NCBI GenBank assembly: GCA_013397115.1
Contig: VWZW01005507.1
Location: forward strand, 1,209,660 to 1,273,659
DNA: 64,000 bases
DNA from: Edolisoma coerulescens
Taxonomy: Eukaryota > Chordata > Aves > Passeriformes > Campephagidae
Direction: 5' to 3'
In this document: piece by piece, positions 50,341 through 61,500 of the stretch
Numbering within the stretch: the stretch's first letter is position 1
Layout of the letters: every line of letters starts with the position of its first letter
Position numbers and translations under genes: made by a program
The notes under the pieces: generated by a model
The model's database searches: none
What the model was told of the DNA's origin: nothing
What the model saw: only the letters and a program-made list of their open reading frames with translations

Positions 50341-52826
50341 GGCAGCCCCAGTGGTTTTGAACCACTGTGTTAAACTACTTTAAACAAGCACACATTTACT
50401 TGAGGACAAATTTAGAGGCTTAATAAAGGAAGACATGTCAAATACAATTTATTGGTATTAAGAAAATAGAAACAAATTAGGATCTACGTAGGTGTGCAAA
50501 CTTAATTTCCCAGAAAAATAGCAATCATTTCCTTTATAAATACAAAAAGAAAAAGCTTTTGAGCTTACTTCAAATATTTTTTAAACATCAACCTTTATTA
50601 TATGGAATTGCAATGTAAGTATTAAAATTCCTGCATTTAGTGTGACCAAAAATGTGGTGGCTGGACCTGAGAACTTTTTGGCAGATTATGATTGGCAAGA
50701 TAAAGCCAGAATTAATTTGTGAAATCCAGAGCTTTGCAATTTATTAGTGATTATCTCTGTGTGTGTGTGTGCACAGCGCTCCCCAAGAGGAACAGCTTTT
50801 ATATAACAAGTTGATAAAATAAGTCGCAGTGTTCTGGGGAGAAAGGTCTAACTTAATAAGCAGGGAGGCAGAAATAGGTTCTTTTTAATGATGCTGACTT
50901 TTGCTTTTCTTTCTTGGTGGTTCTATTAGAGGGACTCTGCATCTTAACTAATCACATTGGAGCTTTTCTATCAAACCCCTTTTCTGAACAAAAGAAGTTT
51001 GTATAAAATTGGCTGTTATGAAGCAGAGAGCCTTAAAGCTGCTCCTTGACCGTGGCCAGATGCAGAGCTGGGCTGCAGACAGTGCGAGTTCCCTTTGGGT
51101 GAGTGATGCAGGCAGGCCACAGCTCGAGCTCTGAGCCAAATTGTGAGGAGATAAGCTGGAGAGGACTACTCTTGTGATGACTTCCAAGGGAGGTGCCCAC
51201 TAATATAAGGGATGGCTTGTTTTATTGTATTCCTGAATGCCAAGAAGCTCTAAGGGATATCTTCCCTGTCACCCCCATCAGCATGAATGGAAACTTTCCG
51301 GCACCCCATTGGACTCATTTCTGACTCTGGCTCCAATTCTGCCAGCTCAGTAAACTCTGCCTCTTGCTCAAGGTTTGTGGCAGTAGTAACGATTCAAAAT
51401 AGCTCCATGTTTTACTCCAGGGAGTAGGATTAGGCAGTAAGGTTAGTCTGATGACAGAAGAAGGATTAACAGGATTATTGATTTATGGATTATACCTGAA
51501 GCAATTACAGATGAATATGTGGCAGATGCTTCAAGGTTTAAAATCATGCCTGCTTCACACCTTGCAAAAAGCTCTGAGTTGCTCTGGCCCAGTGCCCTGC
51601 AACACCTTGAGGTTGATGATGTTCCCTGCTCTCTTTGGGGTGGTTTCAGCCCTGAAGAACCTGGGCATTCTGGAACCAGACTGAGAATTAAAGGGGAGGC
51701 AAAGGGGCAAGCTGGAAATCTGACCCCTTCCCAGGGCAGAAGTCATCCCTGCCCACACCTGGGTCTGCTGAGTGGCTTCACAGTTAGGTGAGTGTTCTCC
51801 TGCTTTGCTGCAGAAGAGGATAAGGAAGGAAACACAAACTGGTTTACTATTTTTCAAAGAGAAAATCCATGCTTGATTCTGACAGGAGTCAAAATCCTCA
51901 AGGAAGAAATCAGATTTGGAGCAGCTTGTAAGTGGTAGATCACAGGAATCCCAATGTGGAGTGTTTTGCAGAAATTTCAGTGCGAAGTGGCAAGGCCAGT
52001 ACAGACAGCAGGAAAGGCTGGAATGCTGCTGCATTCACTTGTGTTTGCCAGGAACTCCTGACTATAGATAAAAACTACTCTGAGCTGAACAAATGCTGAA
52101 TTTAGCTGCATAAGTAGATAGTCTTTAATTTTTCCTTCCAGAAGTTCTTTTAAGATACTACAGCTTTCTGACCAAGGAGGTATTCCCACAAAAATATGTT
52201 CATTCACCCTTCTTCTCTCCCCACCCACCCAAAAAAATTAAAGCCTCCAACACTCAAGAACAAACAAACAAGAGCAGTTCTCGGGCCTTGCATTGCCTTT
52301 CATTTATTTGTTTAGCTTTCATTTTAAAATAAATAGTTTCATCTACCAGGGTCAAAACAACAGAGCTGCTCTAGAGGGGAATAATCCCTTTTCCTGACCT
52401 GAGTCACTCCATTAAGAGGTTATACAATGGAATGAAACACAATACAAAGCTTGCTTTTATGACATCCCTAGCACATAAGCTTAGAAAAGGAAATCAGACT
52501 GATTCCTGGGACAACTGGATGAGCCCCAGAGAAGGGGATGGCAAGTTTTCCTGCTGAGGAGTGACTGATAGCAAGAGAGTTTTGGGGCCAGTAGCAGTAT
52601 TGTGATACCATTGTTGTGTTGGGGATTACAATATGCAACACATGGTGAAGTTGCTGTTGACTCCAAGCAGTTTGTTTGCAGCCACAAGAGAAGAAATTAA
52701 GGGTGAAGCAGCCTGAACTGGTGTGAGTCCACTGAGGAGCTGAGGCACTTGGCCCCAAAGCCGAATTTCAGCCTTAGCACAAGTGTTCTTCTGTCACGCG
52801 CAGCGCTAACGTGATGTCAGAAAAGT
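50341..52826. other. Intergenic or intronic DNA, no gene recognised
   Basis: It contains a short hairpin (50349-50367) and a (TG)7 run (50759-50772). A 159-codon minus-strand frame (51555-52034) has no recognised domain. Confidence 0.5.
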
Positions 52827-52888
52827 GTTTGCAACTTCCAGTTGCAAACTGGAAAAATAACTTCCAGTTATTTATTTTAATTAATTAA
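52827..52888. repeat. Two adjacent hairpins with a shared core
   Basis: GTTTGCAACT-TCC-AGTTGCAAAC (52827-52849) is a perfect 10-bp stem with a 3-nt loop. AAATAACT-TCC-AGTTATTT (52855-52873) is a perfect 8-bp stem with the same TCC loop. Both are centred on ACTTCCAGT. A perfect 12-bp TTAATTAATTAA palindrome follows (52877-52888). Confidence 0.9.
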
Positions 52889-55800
52889 GTGGGGGCTGGG
52901 AGGTTTTGCTTGCTTGTTTTTGAAGCAAGCAGTTGTAAGCTGAAGTTTAGTGGAGCTAAGTGAGGGCAGCCAACAGAGCAGATGTTATTGCCGGACGCAG
53001 CAGGAAAGTTTCGTTTCATTGGGCTCCGGTAATGTGGTGGAAGAGGGTTGGCAGAACCAGGAAAAAATTCTATTGAGCAGGTTTCCAATTTCTTGCATAC
53101 CTTGAAACAAAACCAGTGCTGGGAACTCATGCATCCAGTTGGTGAGTTTGTAGTTAATATAGTGACAGATGTAACATAGAGGGCCTGGCAGGTTTTACTC
53201 CATTAGATTTCAGAAGGATCTTCCCCATGGCTGCTGCGGCCTCTGGATGTGGTCCCCAGCTCTGTGGTTAGCTGTGCTGAGGACACACAATGAGTTAAGA
53301 GGACAGATTGTGCAAGATCTTCTCCATGCTTCTTCCCAGGAGGAGAGAAGGGATGTGAGCTTGTTTGACTTGGGTAGACGAGTAACCCATTTATTTTGCT
53401 GTGAGGACAAAGGCTGAACTTCTCTTGGGCTCAGAAATGACACAACAGTTCTCCTGGAAATCCTGATGAAAGAATCAATTCATAGGTTCCCAGTTCTTCA
53501 AGACAGTTCTGCTGGCCTGGGCTGCTCTACAAACTGTTTTAAGAGATCCAGGAAAACTTTGTTGTCCTTCCTCCTTCCCAGCAGGAGTTATGGGAAAACA
53601 CTGGAGAACTAGCAGTTCCCATCTACTCACTAGTCCAATGTCTTGTCTGTGGGCCAGCCGGGGAGAGCTAACAAGCCCATCCATTTAAGTTAAGAATTCC
53701 TCTCCTGTGTGAGGTGGTAACTCAAAGTACAGCATGAACTAACTTGGCTGGGAGAAAGAGTTTAATAGGAGTTTTCCCAAGGCCCTTGGAATTTTGGAGG
53801 AAACATTAGAAATGGGTCAATTCTTTCACAGTGAGATGATGCCTTTCTATAATATTAGTAACTGAGCTTGTTTAGATGAAATAGGAAACACAAGATAAAA
53901 CAATCCCCTTTCGATCCCTCATTCCAACAGCTGTGGCAATGACTGTAAAGCTGTGGGTTTGGTCAATAGTTGTGTGAATGTTTGTGATTATTTCTGTTTA
54001 TCCTTCATGTAGAGGAAGAAATGTCCAGGAGCACGTTTGGTAATGTCCCTGAACTCTTGGTAATGTGAGACCTCCTTAAAGCAATCTGTTAAATCTTAGC
54101 AGAGAAGGGGGAAGAGACCACGGCTTTCTGTGTGTGAATTATGAGGTGTGTGGATTAGCAAAGGGAATATTAACAAGGCTTTACTGTACTACTTCACACA
54201 GTGTATTAGTTATTCTGTCAATCTTACTGCTGCGGAAAGTCACCGAGGCAGATGTGTGAGCGGACTGGGAAATGGGATGGGTCACTCTTCTGCCACAAGA
54301 GCTGAAATTTCCTTAAACCCTACATCTGGTTGCTTGATCCAAGGCATGAATTAATAGCTTTGATTTAAAAAATTCTATATATTCCTCACCTAGTGCCTTC
54401 ACAGGCATCTGAGTCAAGGTGCTTCAGTGTTAACTGTCATTTTATCTGATGGTTATGGCAAACTTGACAAACAGCTTTAGAAAAACAGCACTTTCGGTTT
54501 GTGAGTCCTATGTGATGCTCTTTACTGTCTTCCAAAGAGCACATCTGGAAGTTCTCACTGAGTTTAGACCTGAAAGAGCTGGGGGCTGTCCGTTTGTGGG
54601 TTTAGGAGCCCAATTCAAGCTGCATGTCTCCGAGATACCTTCCTGGAGGTGAATCCCAAGCTGTGCTCCAGAGGCTGAGCCATTCTCTGTAAGAGCTCAC
54701 ATTACCTCTAGCACAGGCCTTGCTCAACCCTCAGGTCCTACTTCTCTGACCTACTTTGAGGCAGCTTAATGGGAATCTGTATCAAATAACTGGTAATGAT
54801 GGCTGTGGGGGAAACAAAATTATTTGCCTGACAATTGAGTCATCTTTGTTTCATCTTCCCACAGATATTAATTTGCTTAAATTCCCCGCATCCTTTGTAT
54901 GGCAGTTGTCCTCCCGCCTCTGCTATTGATTCCCATATGTTTGTACCTCTGGACTGGAAGTCCACTTGCCTACAGTTGAATTCTTTTTCTTTTTTTCCTT
55001 GCTGCCGGGAAAATGATTTTGTTCGTGTAGTTAATTTATTGTCCCTTTTCACCACATGAGATCATCCACTTCCAGATGTCTTTTTGAGTAGCTGTCAGTG
55101 ATCCAGTCCTGTCTGAAACTGGCACCCGAGCCTTCCCCACACGGAAAAGAGCATGTGTTGGAAGGTATCGTCATCTGTTCGTAAGACACGAGTAATCTTT
55201 CATGTGCTTGGCATTTGTTGTCCTACAATTAGACTCCTCTCTTAAAGATAATAACCTAATTATAGGCTTTGCTTCAGCAGTTTAGTGGAATATGCTGGTG
55301 AATCATGGGTGAAAGGGGCAGAGGAACATTCTGCAGCTATACAGGCCAAAAGTTGGGATATGACAGTCAAACACTGCTCTTACATTTTCTCCCAGCTTGT
55401 AGTGCTGTCCCTGGGAAAAGCTTCCTCAAAATGCTTCCTCGAAGACTAAAAATGCATTTAATGAATCATTTCCCTGCACTGTTCATCCAAATTGCAGTGT
55501 CTAATGGCAGAAATATCTGTAACATGGATCTCCTGAAAAAGAAGTGTGCATCTTCTGTCTCTGTGGAGAACTTTTCAATATAAAAAGAAAGGGTTACCCA
55601 GCAGTGCCAGGAGCTCACCTGTCCTGTTTGCAGGGGCTGATTTCTTCTGGAGTACAGGTACAAACCCTGACCTGTGGGAGGAGGAACAGTGTGGTTGGAC
55701 ACATTCCTCTGCCAGGCTTTAGAGCTCATGAGAGAAACACTGATGGAAAGCACCCTGCAATGGCCACAAAGTGAGACCTAGGAGGGGATGTAGGCGTGAC

Positions 55801-56363
55801 TGCAGGTGCTAAACTGTACTGAGTGATTCAGAAAATGGACATTTTTAGGGCTGCACACCTTCAGTTTCTTTTGCAGCTGTATTTTGGATCTTATGCTTCC
55901 CTAGATGCATATTAGGTTTCCAAAACAGGCAGAGAAATGTTGGGTTCTGACTTTTATGCCCAGGTCTCTCTTTAGCCAGCAGTACCTTATCTTTGCTCTG
56001 GATTGCTCTGAGGTACCCAGCTTTCACCTGTGAACGTCTCCCTTCAGGGCCTTCCTCCCTTGGCTCCAAAAGTAGGCCAGAGACCTGATTTTTGTCTCTT
56101 TAAACTGTCCTGATAGATCTGGGCACTTGTTACTTAGGCAATAACAAATTGCCTAAATTCAGGCTTCAACTGACAGCTCTTGGCAATTTCTAACCACTCC
56201 TACTTGAAAATATCTACATTTTTCCAGCTATTGTGCCCAGTACACGCTTCAGCCAAGATCACATTTCTGAGAAGGTATATCCTACATGGACTGTGTAATG
56301 CAACATTTATCACTGGAGATAAAACACATTTGGGCTTTGTCTTCTGTTAACACACTCTTAAGC
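52889..56363. other. Intergenic or intronic DNA, no gene recognised
   Basis: No supported gene. All open frames are below 100 codons, several overlapping on both strands. No repeat family is recognised. Confidence 0.55.
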
Positions 56364-56440
56364 AGGCCAGATCCTCACCTGATAGAAATTAAAGCTGCTC
56401 TGTGCAGATCCATGGAGAAGTGCCAGTTGACACTGGTTAG
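56364..56440. repeat. Ancient palindromic repeat relic
   Basis: GGCCAGATCCTCACCTGATAG is followed by an AAATTAAAGCTGCTC segment and then by AGTGCCAGTTGACACTGGTTA. The order fits an old palindromic repeat that I recall from turtles and archosaurs (GGCCAGATCCTCAGCTGGTG at one end and its complement at the other). Only the left arm is well preserved. The assignment is from memory. Confidence 0.4.
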
Positions 56441-58089
56441 GTAATATCTGTGCATTATTAATCAGGGCTCAGATAATGTTGTAGAAACGTTGTTCCTCAG
56501 CCAGGAGATAAATAGCTCAATAAGATATAAACCAGTAATGAGTGCAGTAGGCCAGAAATGCTGATGTGGAAATGTCTGAGCTGTAATTGTTGGCTGTGAG
56601 AGAGTTTGATTTCCTAGAGGCCAGGTGGTACCTCCAGGCACAGGAGGTTAGCGCTGGGATTTAGGGTCAGCAACCCCTTGCAGGCAACATCAGGAGGTGA
56701 AATCTCAAGGCTTGTCTGTGCCTGGAAATTAACCAAAACAGCTATTCCAGAGTATCTGGAATTGCTATTTTGGTGTCTTTCCAAGCGCAGACTGCTTTGA
56801 AATGCTAATGCTAGAAGCTGTTTAGCTGTTATTTACAGTAAGAAACAAAGATAACAGCACACTAGACACTTGAAGGAATGGGGGGTAGTTTGGAATTAAA
56901 AAAAGACGGCTTTTATTTTATTACAAACAGTGACTGACCATTGCTGGTTTGCACGAAGGACAAGGAGTTTTCTGGTTGAGCTCTGAAAGTTGATGCTGCT
57001 GTCTAATGAGCATCTTCTACTGTGTAACAAAGATTTTCTACTGTGCACAGGCTTCTGCAGAAGAAGGAGGGATAATTCTGTTCTTGTAGCAGGTAGGACA
57101 ATTAGTGAGGAGACTAAATTGCATCCCAAGAGTCAGGCTGAATAGCAGGTGGAAGTTTCTGCATTAAGGACAGGACACTGCCAGGCTGTTTGCCAGGGAG
57201 GCTCCATATGCAAGAACTGCCTATAATTGAAAACAAAATAGAAAATAACTTTTTAGACCAATGCAGGGAGCGCTGAAGTGTGCCACTTCTATCTTCTGGG
57301 TAGTTTCTTTGCAATTTGAATTTGAATGGGCATAAGAAACACATTTCCAGCAAAATCCTCCCTTAAGCCTGAAGGAGGGCTCTGGAATGCTCAGTCCACG
57401 TTCTTCCCTTGGCATGAGGGTTTTTATCATGGTGTGTTTGACAAGCTGTGTGTATTCACAGCTCTCTGAGTGAGCACACTTGGCAGAATGGACACTGCCA
57501 TTCCTGCAGCTTGACTGAGAGGTGGCCTGGGCCTGAAATACCTGCTTCACCCAGCAAACTTGTCACAGGGTGCCTGGAGTCACAGTCGGGCTGGCCAGGG
57601 GTTGTTTCAGAAAGTCAGTCCCTGCAGGGCGGCCCGTGGCTCTGTCACTGTCCGTGAGAGCTTTCTTGGTGTCCTGGTGGCACAGCAGAAGAGCTGGCAG
57701 GCACAAACCCCCTTGGCATCCTTGTGTCCTCTTTGGAATTGCATGTGGAGGCTCGGCCCTGCCTCAGCTGCGGATACCAAGCCTTGGGAAGAAGGACAGC
57801 AAGTGTTAAAAGGACTGGCGGCTCAAGGAAGTGTTGACTGTAACACGTACCGTAACGATGAATGGCTTGAATGGACAATCACTCCTGCCACAGCAAATAA
57901 ACCCTGTCACATGGAATCCGGCGTTTTCCAGGGAAATCAGCTTTCACTGCGGGCTGCCAGCACCAAATGAGCTTCATAAAGCACCTGCAGATCTGAGCGT
58001 CAAGCAATTATTCCACTATCTTGCCTAAAAACAAAAAGGGCCCTGCCCTTCGGTCACCTCCGACCTTTTCCAGCTAACATAAACTAATT
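56441..58089. other. Intergenic or intronic DNA leading into a CpG island
   Basis: No gene is recognised. A 136-codon plus-strand frame (57560-57970) overlaps two other open frames. Three CpGs fall within 15 bp at 57845-57858, in sequence that otherwise has few. Confidence 0.5.
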
Positions 58090-58340
58090 ATATTTGCGGC
58101 AGGAGGGGGAAGGGGGGTAAAACCCACCCCCCCAAATCTTCCTGCGGGTCTTGCGGGGGCAGTGCCGGGTTTGCGGGGTGTCTCGCGGCCCCTTCATCAG
58201 CTCATAGCGTTGGGAGCACCTTCGCTCAGGCGCTTGAAGAGATCCGGGGGGGCTGAGCCCCGGGCCGGGGAGCGGGGCTGGGAGCGGGGCTCAGCTCCGG
58301 CCGCCCCGGGACAAGAGCGCCTTTGTTCGGCATCACTTAG
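58090..58340. promoter_or_regulatory. CpG island, possible unannotated promoter
   Basis: About twenty CpG dinucleotides occur in roughly 200 bp (58142-58335), with GC-box-like GGGGCGG/GGAGCGGGGC words around 58265-58290. A G-run/C-run pair lies at 58103-58134. No TATA box or coding start is apparent; the plus-strand open frame over it begins with GTG and has no domain. CpG islands in birds usually mark promoters of genes or lncRNAs. Direction cannot be told from the sequence. Confidence 0.65.
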
Positions 58341-58560
58341 CAGCAATTACAGGCCGTCAAAACAGTTTTTGTTTTACGACAACGTGTTAATGGGCCCACG
58401 GTTGGGTGTGAGAAGTAACCCAAGCCGCATGCACTGAAGCAAGGTTAGAGGTTAATTGAGACTTTCTAACACAGCGCATGAGATTTTTGCAACCTTTTGC
58501 AGCGGGGGAAGTGGGGAACAAAAAGGAGATAATGTGATACAATTAGTTGGAAAGCACGAG
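58341..58560. promoter_or_regulatory. Candidate conserved flank of the CpG island
   Basis: The GC content drops sharply, yet CpGs persist in AT-rich context (TTTACGACAACGTGTTAATG at 58372-58391 contains two). GGTTAATTGAG and other AT cores follow. There is no repeat signature. This pattern suits an island-linked regulatory element, but conservation is not visible here. Confidence 0.3.
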
Positions 58561-61500
58561 GGTCAAAATTCCCAGATGGAAAGGAAAACTGGCCAAGTGA
58601 ATCAGGCCAGATGGGCCACCTGGACCATAACGAATGCCAAAAATAGCTTCAGTCCTTAGTCTGGTGGATGAGGCAGTAGGTGGTATGTCTGTCCTTCACA
58701 GTGGATTTATAAAAAAAAAAAAGCAAGGTCAACATTATAAACAGCAGTAGCCTGTTGCAATTTGTACTCCAGACCTATGGTCATTAGTGCATCTCACATT
58801 TTTGCTTTAATTTTCTTTATTTCAAAGTTATGTGATTTTAACCCAGCAGCCCCCTTCAGACTTGTTCATGGTAGTGGTCTGCTGATGGACTTCAGGCTTC
58901 CCACCATTTGTGTTGTTTTTCCCACTGCAAACCTCCGGAGCATTATTAACTGAGTTGTTACTAACTCTCAAAGAAGGTTTTGATTGCAGAGCTCCCCACA
59001 GTCAATGTGAAGATGTTTGGGTGTACCCAAAGTAACCACCTGCTCCCTGCTCACCTCCCTCTGCAGCCAGTGGGTGCTGCCCCTGGAGCTGGGAACGATA
59101 CAGGTTATGGTGCCCAGAGATGTGGCTTTGGGCATGCTGTCCTTGCAAGATTCCAAAGGATAACACTCTCATCCCCTCACTCCGAGCTGCTTCAGCTGCT
59201 TCCTTTCTCCTCTGTACTTTGTCATTTCCAAGACCTCTGCAGGGTGACACATGTAGAACAGGAAAAAGCTTTCTTGTATTCACCTCCCAGCTTGCACTGG
59301 AAATGAACTGCAAGGTGACTGGAAGTGCCAAGTCACTGCTGGCACCTGTTCAGCACTTATTTGTTTTCCTAGAGCCACTGTGATTAGTTTCCTTCACTAC
59401 CATATAAGCTTCCTCTATTGAAGCTGAATCATCTGCTGCAGGTGCCTGTAGCTCCTTTTCTGTGTCACATCCTAATGTTTGGGGGAAGCAGGATAAGGAA
59501 TGTGACATGGGGGAAATGCCACCTACCTCTGCTGCATTTTCCTTGCCCCAGCAGCCTGTACATGCCAGCCCTCGGTGGCTGCCTTCACCCTCCAGTGGGC
59601 TGAGCGAGGCTGATGTCTAACGAGGAGCTGCTGCCAGCCCTGGGGTACCTGCTTCAAGGTCAGTGGAGCTCAGCTGGGCTTCATTAATGAGGACTGGCCT
59701 GGTGGGGAAAGAGCATTGGCAGGGGGACAATGGCACTGTGCAGCCTTCCGAGCTGAGCTCCAGCCACCGGCTCAGCAGCGAGGGAATAGCAACAAGCTCA
59801 TGCAGCAGCAAATTGCCAAGGCTGACCCCAGCTTTGCTGACCCTGCCCCTCTGGTTTTCCATCTCTCCTTCTTCCTTCATAGGCCTAAAAGCAAATGTGG
59901 GGAGAAGGAAGGGATAGGAAGAGAAAGGCAGAAGAAAAACTCTAGGAAAAGTGAGGGAGGATAACAGGGGTGGGAGAAATTGGCTTGAATTTTGTATCTG
60001 TGGGTTACCTAATGTACTCAGTCTTATTCCAAAGTTCAGAGTGGCCTGGTGACTGCATAGAGAGCGAAAGGAGGAATAGAGGAGGCTTGAAATAAAAGCT
60101 GAGACCAGCCAGTCAGAAGGTATAAATGAGGGGGATGACTGTGACCTGGAGAAGCCTGGCTGTCCTCAAGCGGGACCTCCCTGTGTAACCAGAGCACTGC
60201 TAAGTACTAGAAGTTGTATGCAACAACCAGACAGTACCAGGAATTTGGAATCCTTCATAGGAAATGTAATAAACCCCTAAGCTTTCTTTCATGGAGATCT
60301 TCACATAGACCAATCTTATAGATCTGTGTTGATCCACTTTCCTGTGCTGTAAATATTCCTAAAGCAAGTGCTCTTCAGGAGGTGCTGCAGTGAACTCATT
60401 GCAAGGGTGTCCATGGTCCATAATGATTCAGAGCCTGTGCTCACTGTAATTACTTTTCTGTGCAGATGTGCATCTCAAATGAACACTATCCCTGACTTTT
60501 CCTCTGCTCCAGTCTGCACTAGGAGTTTTTTGTACTTAACTGGTGGCTGGGTAAGCCAGAACACAATAAAGCAAAGGAAGCTCATGGAAAACAGTGAGGA
60601 TTTATTTTCTCTTCATATGAACTGCATGGTTTATTGTTTTTGCTGTTGTTGATCACAATTCATTTGTTGGTTTATTTGTGGATGGGTTGGGGTTTCTTTC
60701 CCTTCTCTTTGAAGCATCAGAGGTTGGCTCCAGCTAAAGGTGGGATGTTGGGTGACTGACACACATATGTTAATGTTCCTGCTGCTCCTAAGCAAACTTC
60801 ACAGTATCTATCTTTGGCATGGGTTTGTGGGACTTTGTACTGAAAGCCTTGGAATTTTCTCCATAATGCAAGGGGGCTTCTATTTTTTGGGGGATGTGGG
60901 ACAAACTTTTGAGGATTCTCCTCGATTTGAGTCCGCACTTAGCTGTTTGAGGTTCGCAGGAGATTGTCTTCTCTAGTCTGTTGTTCCTTTCACTCACTAA
61001 TTTTACAAATCCAGGAAAAAAGGTTCAACCCAAACGACTTTTAAGCAAATATTTTGTGGACTCAGATTCTTGCCAATCTTGGCTATTAGCACAGATCACT
61101 TCAAGTTTCTTTTCTCTACATCTCTCTTTTCCAAGGTCAACTGCCTTTCCTTGGTGGTTTGTTCTTCATTGCTATATTAAAGACCTTCAGTGTTTCAACT
61201 TCAAGTGTAAAACAGAACCGGTGGCTCCTGCTCTGCCAATCTCCCTGAGCAGATAAGAAAATCTTGTCTATATTGACCATCAAACTGAATTAACTTTGTG
61301 AAGCACAGTGTTGTATCTTCACCTTCTGTAGCAGCTGGAGGGCTGGCTCCTAGTAAAAACATTGCTTAGTTCAAGCTAGTTCCTCCCATGATTTCTGGCT
61401 GGTAAAAAATGGCTAAAATATTGTGATACAGAAAAAAAATATATTTCTGAGACTTATGTTTGAAGCATAGTTTGGCACTATAAATGGCTTTAGTGTAAGG

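Noticed and set aside
58162..58437. 91-codon frame over the CpG island
   Set aside because: It starts with GTG, has no domain, and open frames are expected in stop-poor GC-rich DNA.
58669..58690. A let-7-like 22-mer (TGAGGCAGTAGGTGGTATGTCT)
   Set aside because: Five mismatches to let-7, one of them in the seed, and neither flank offers a complementary arm for a precursor hairpin.
60113..60130. TATAAAT box after a CCAGTCAG word as a promoter
   Set aside because: No initiator, CpG enrichment or credible exon follows. AT words of this kind are frequent here.
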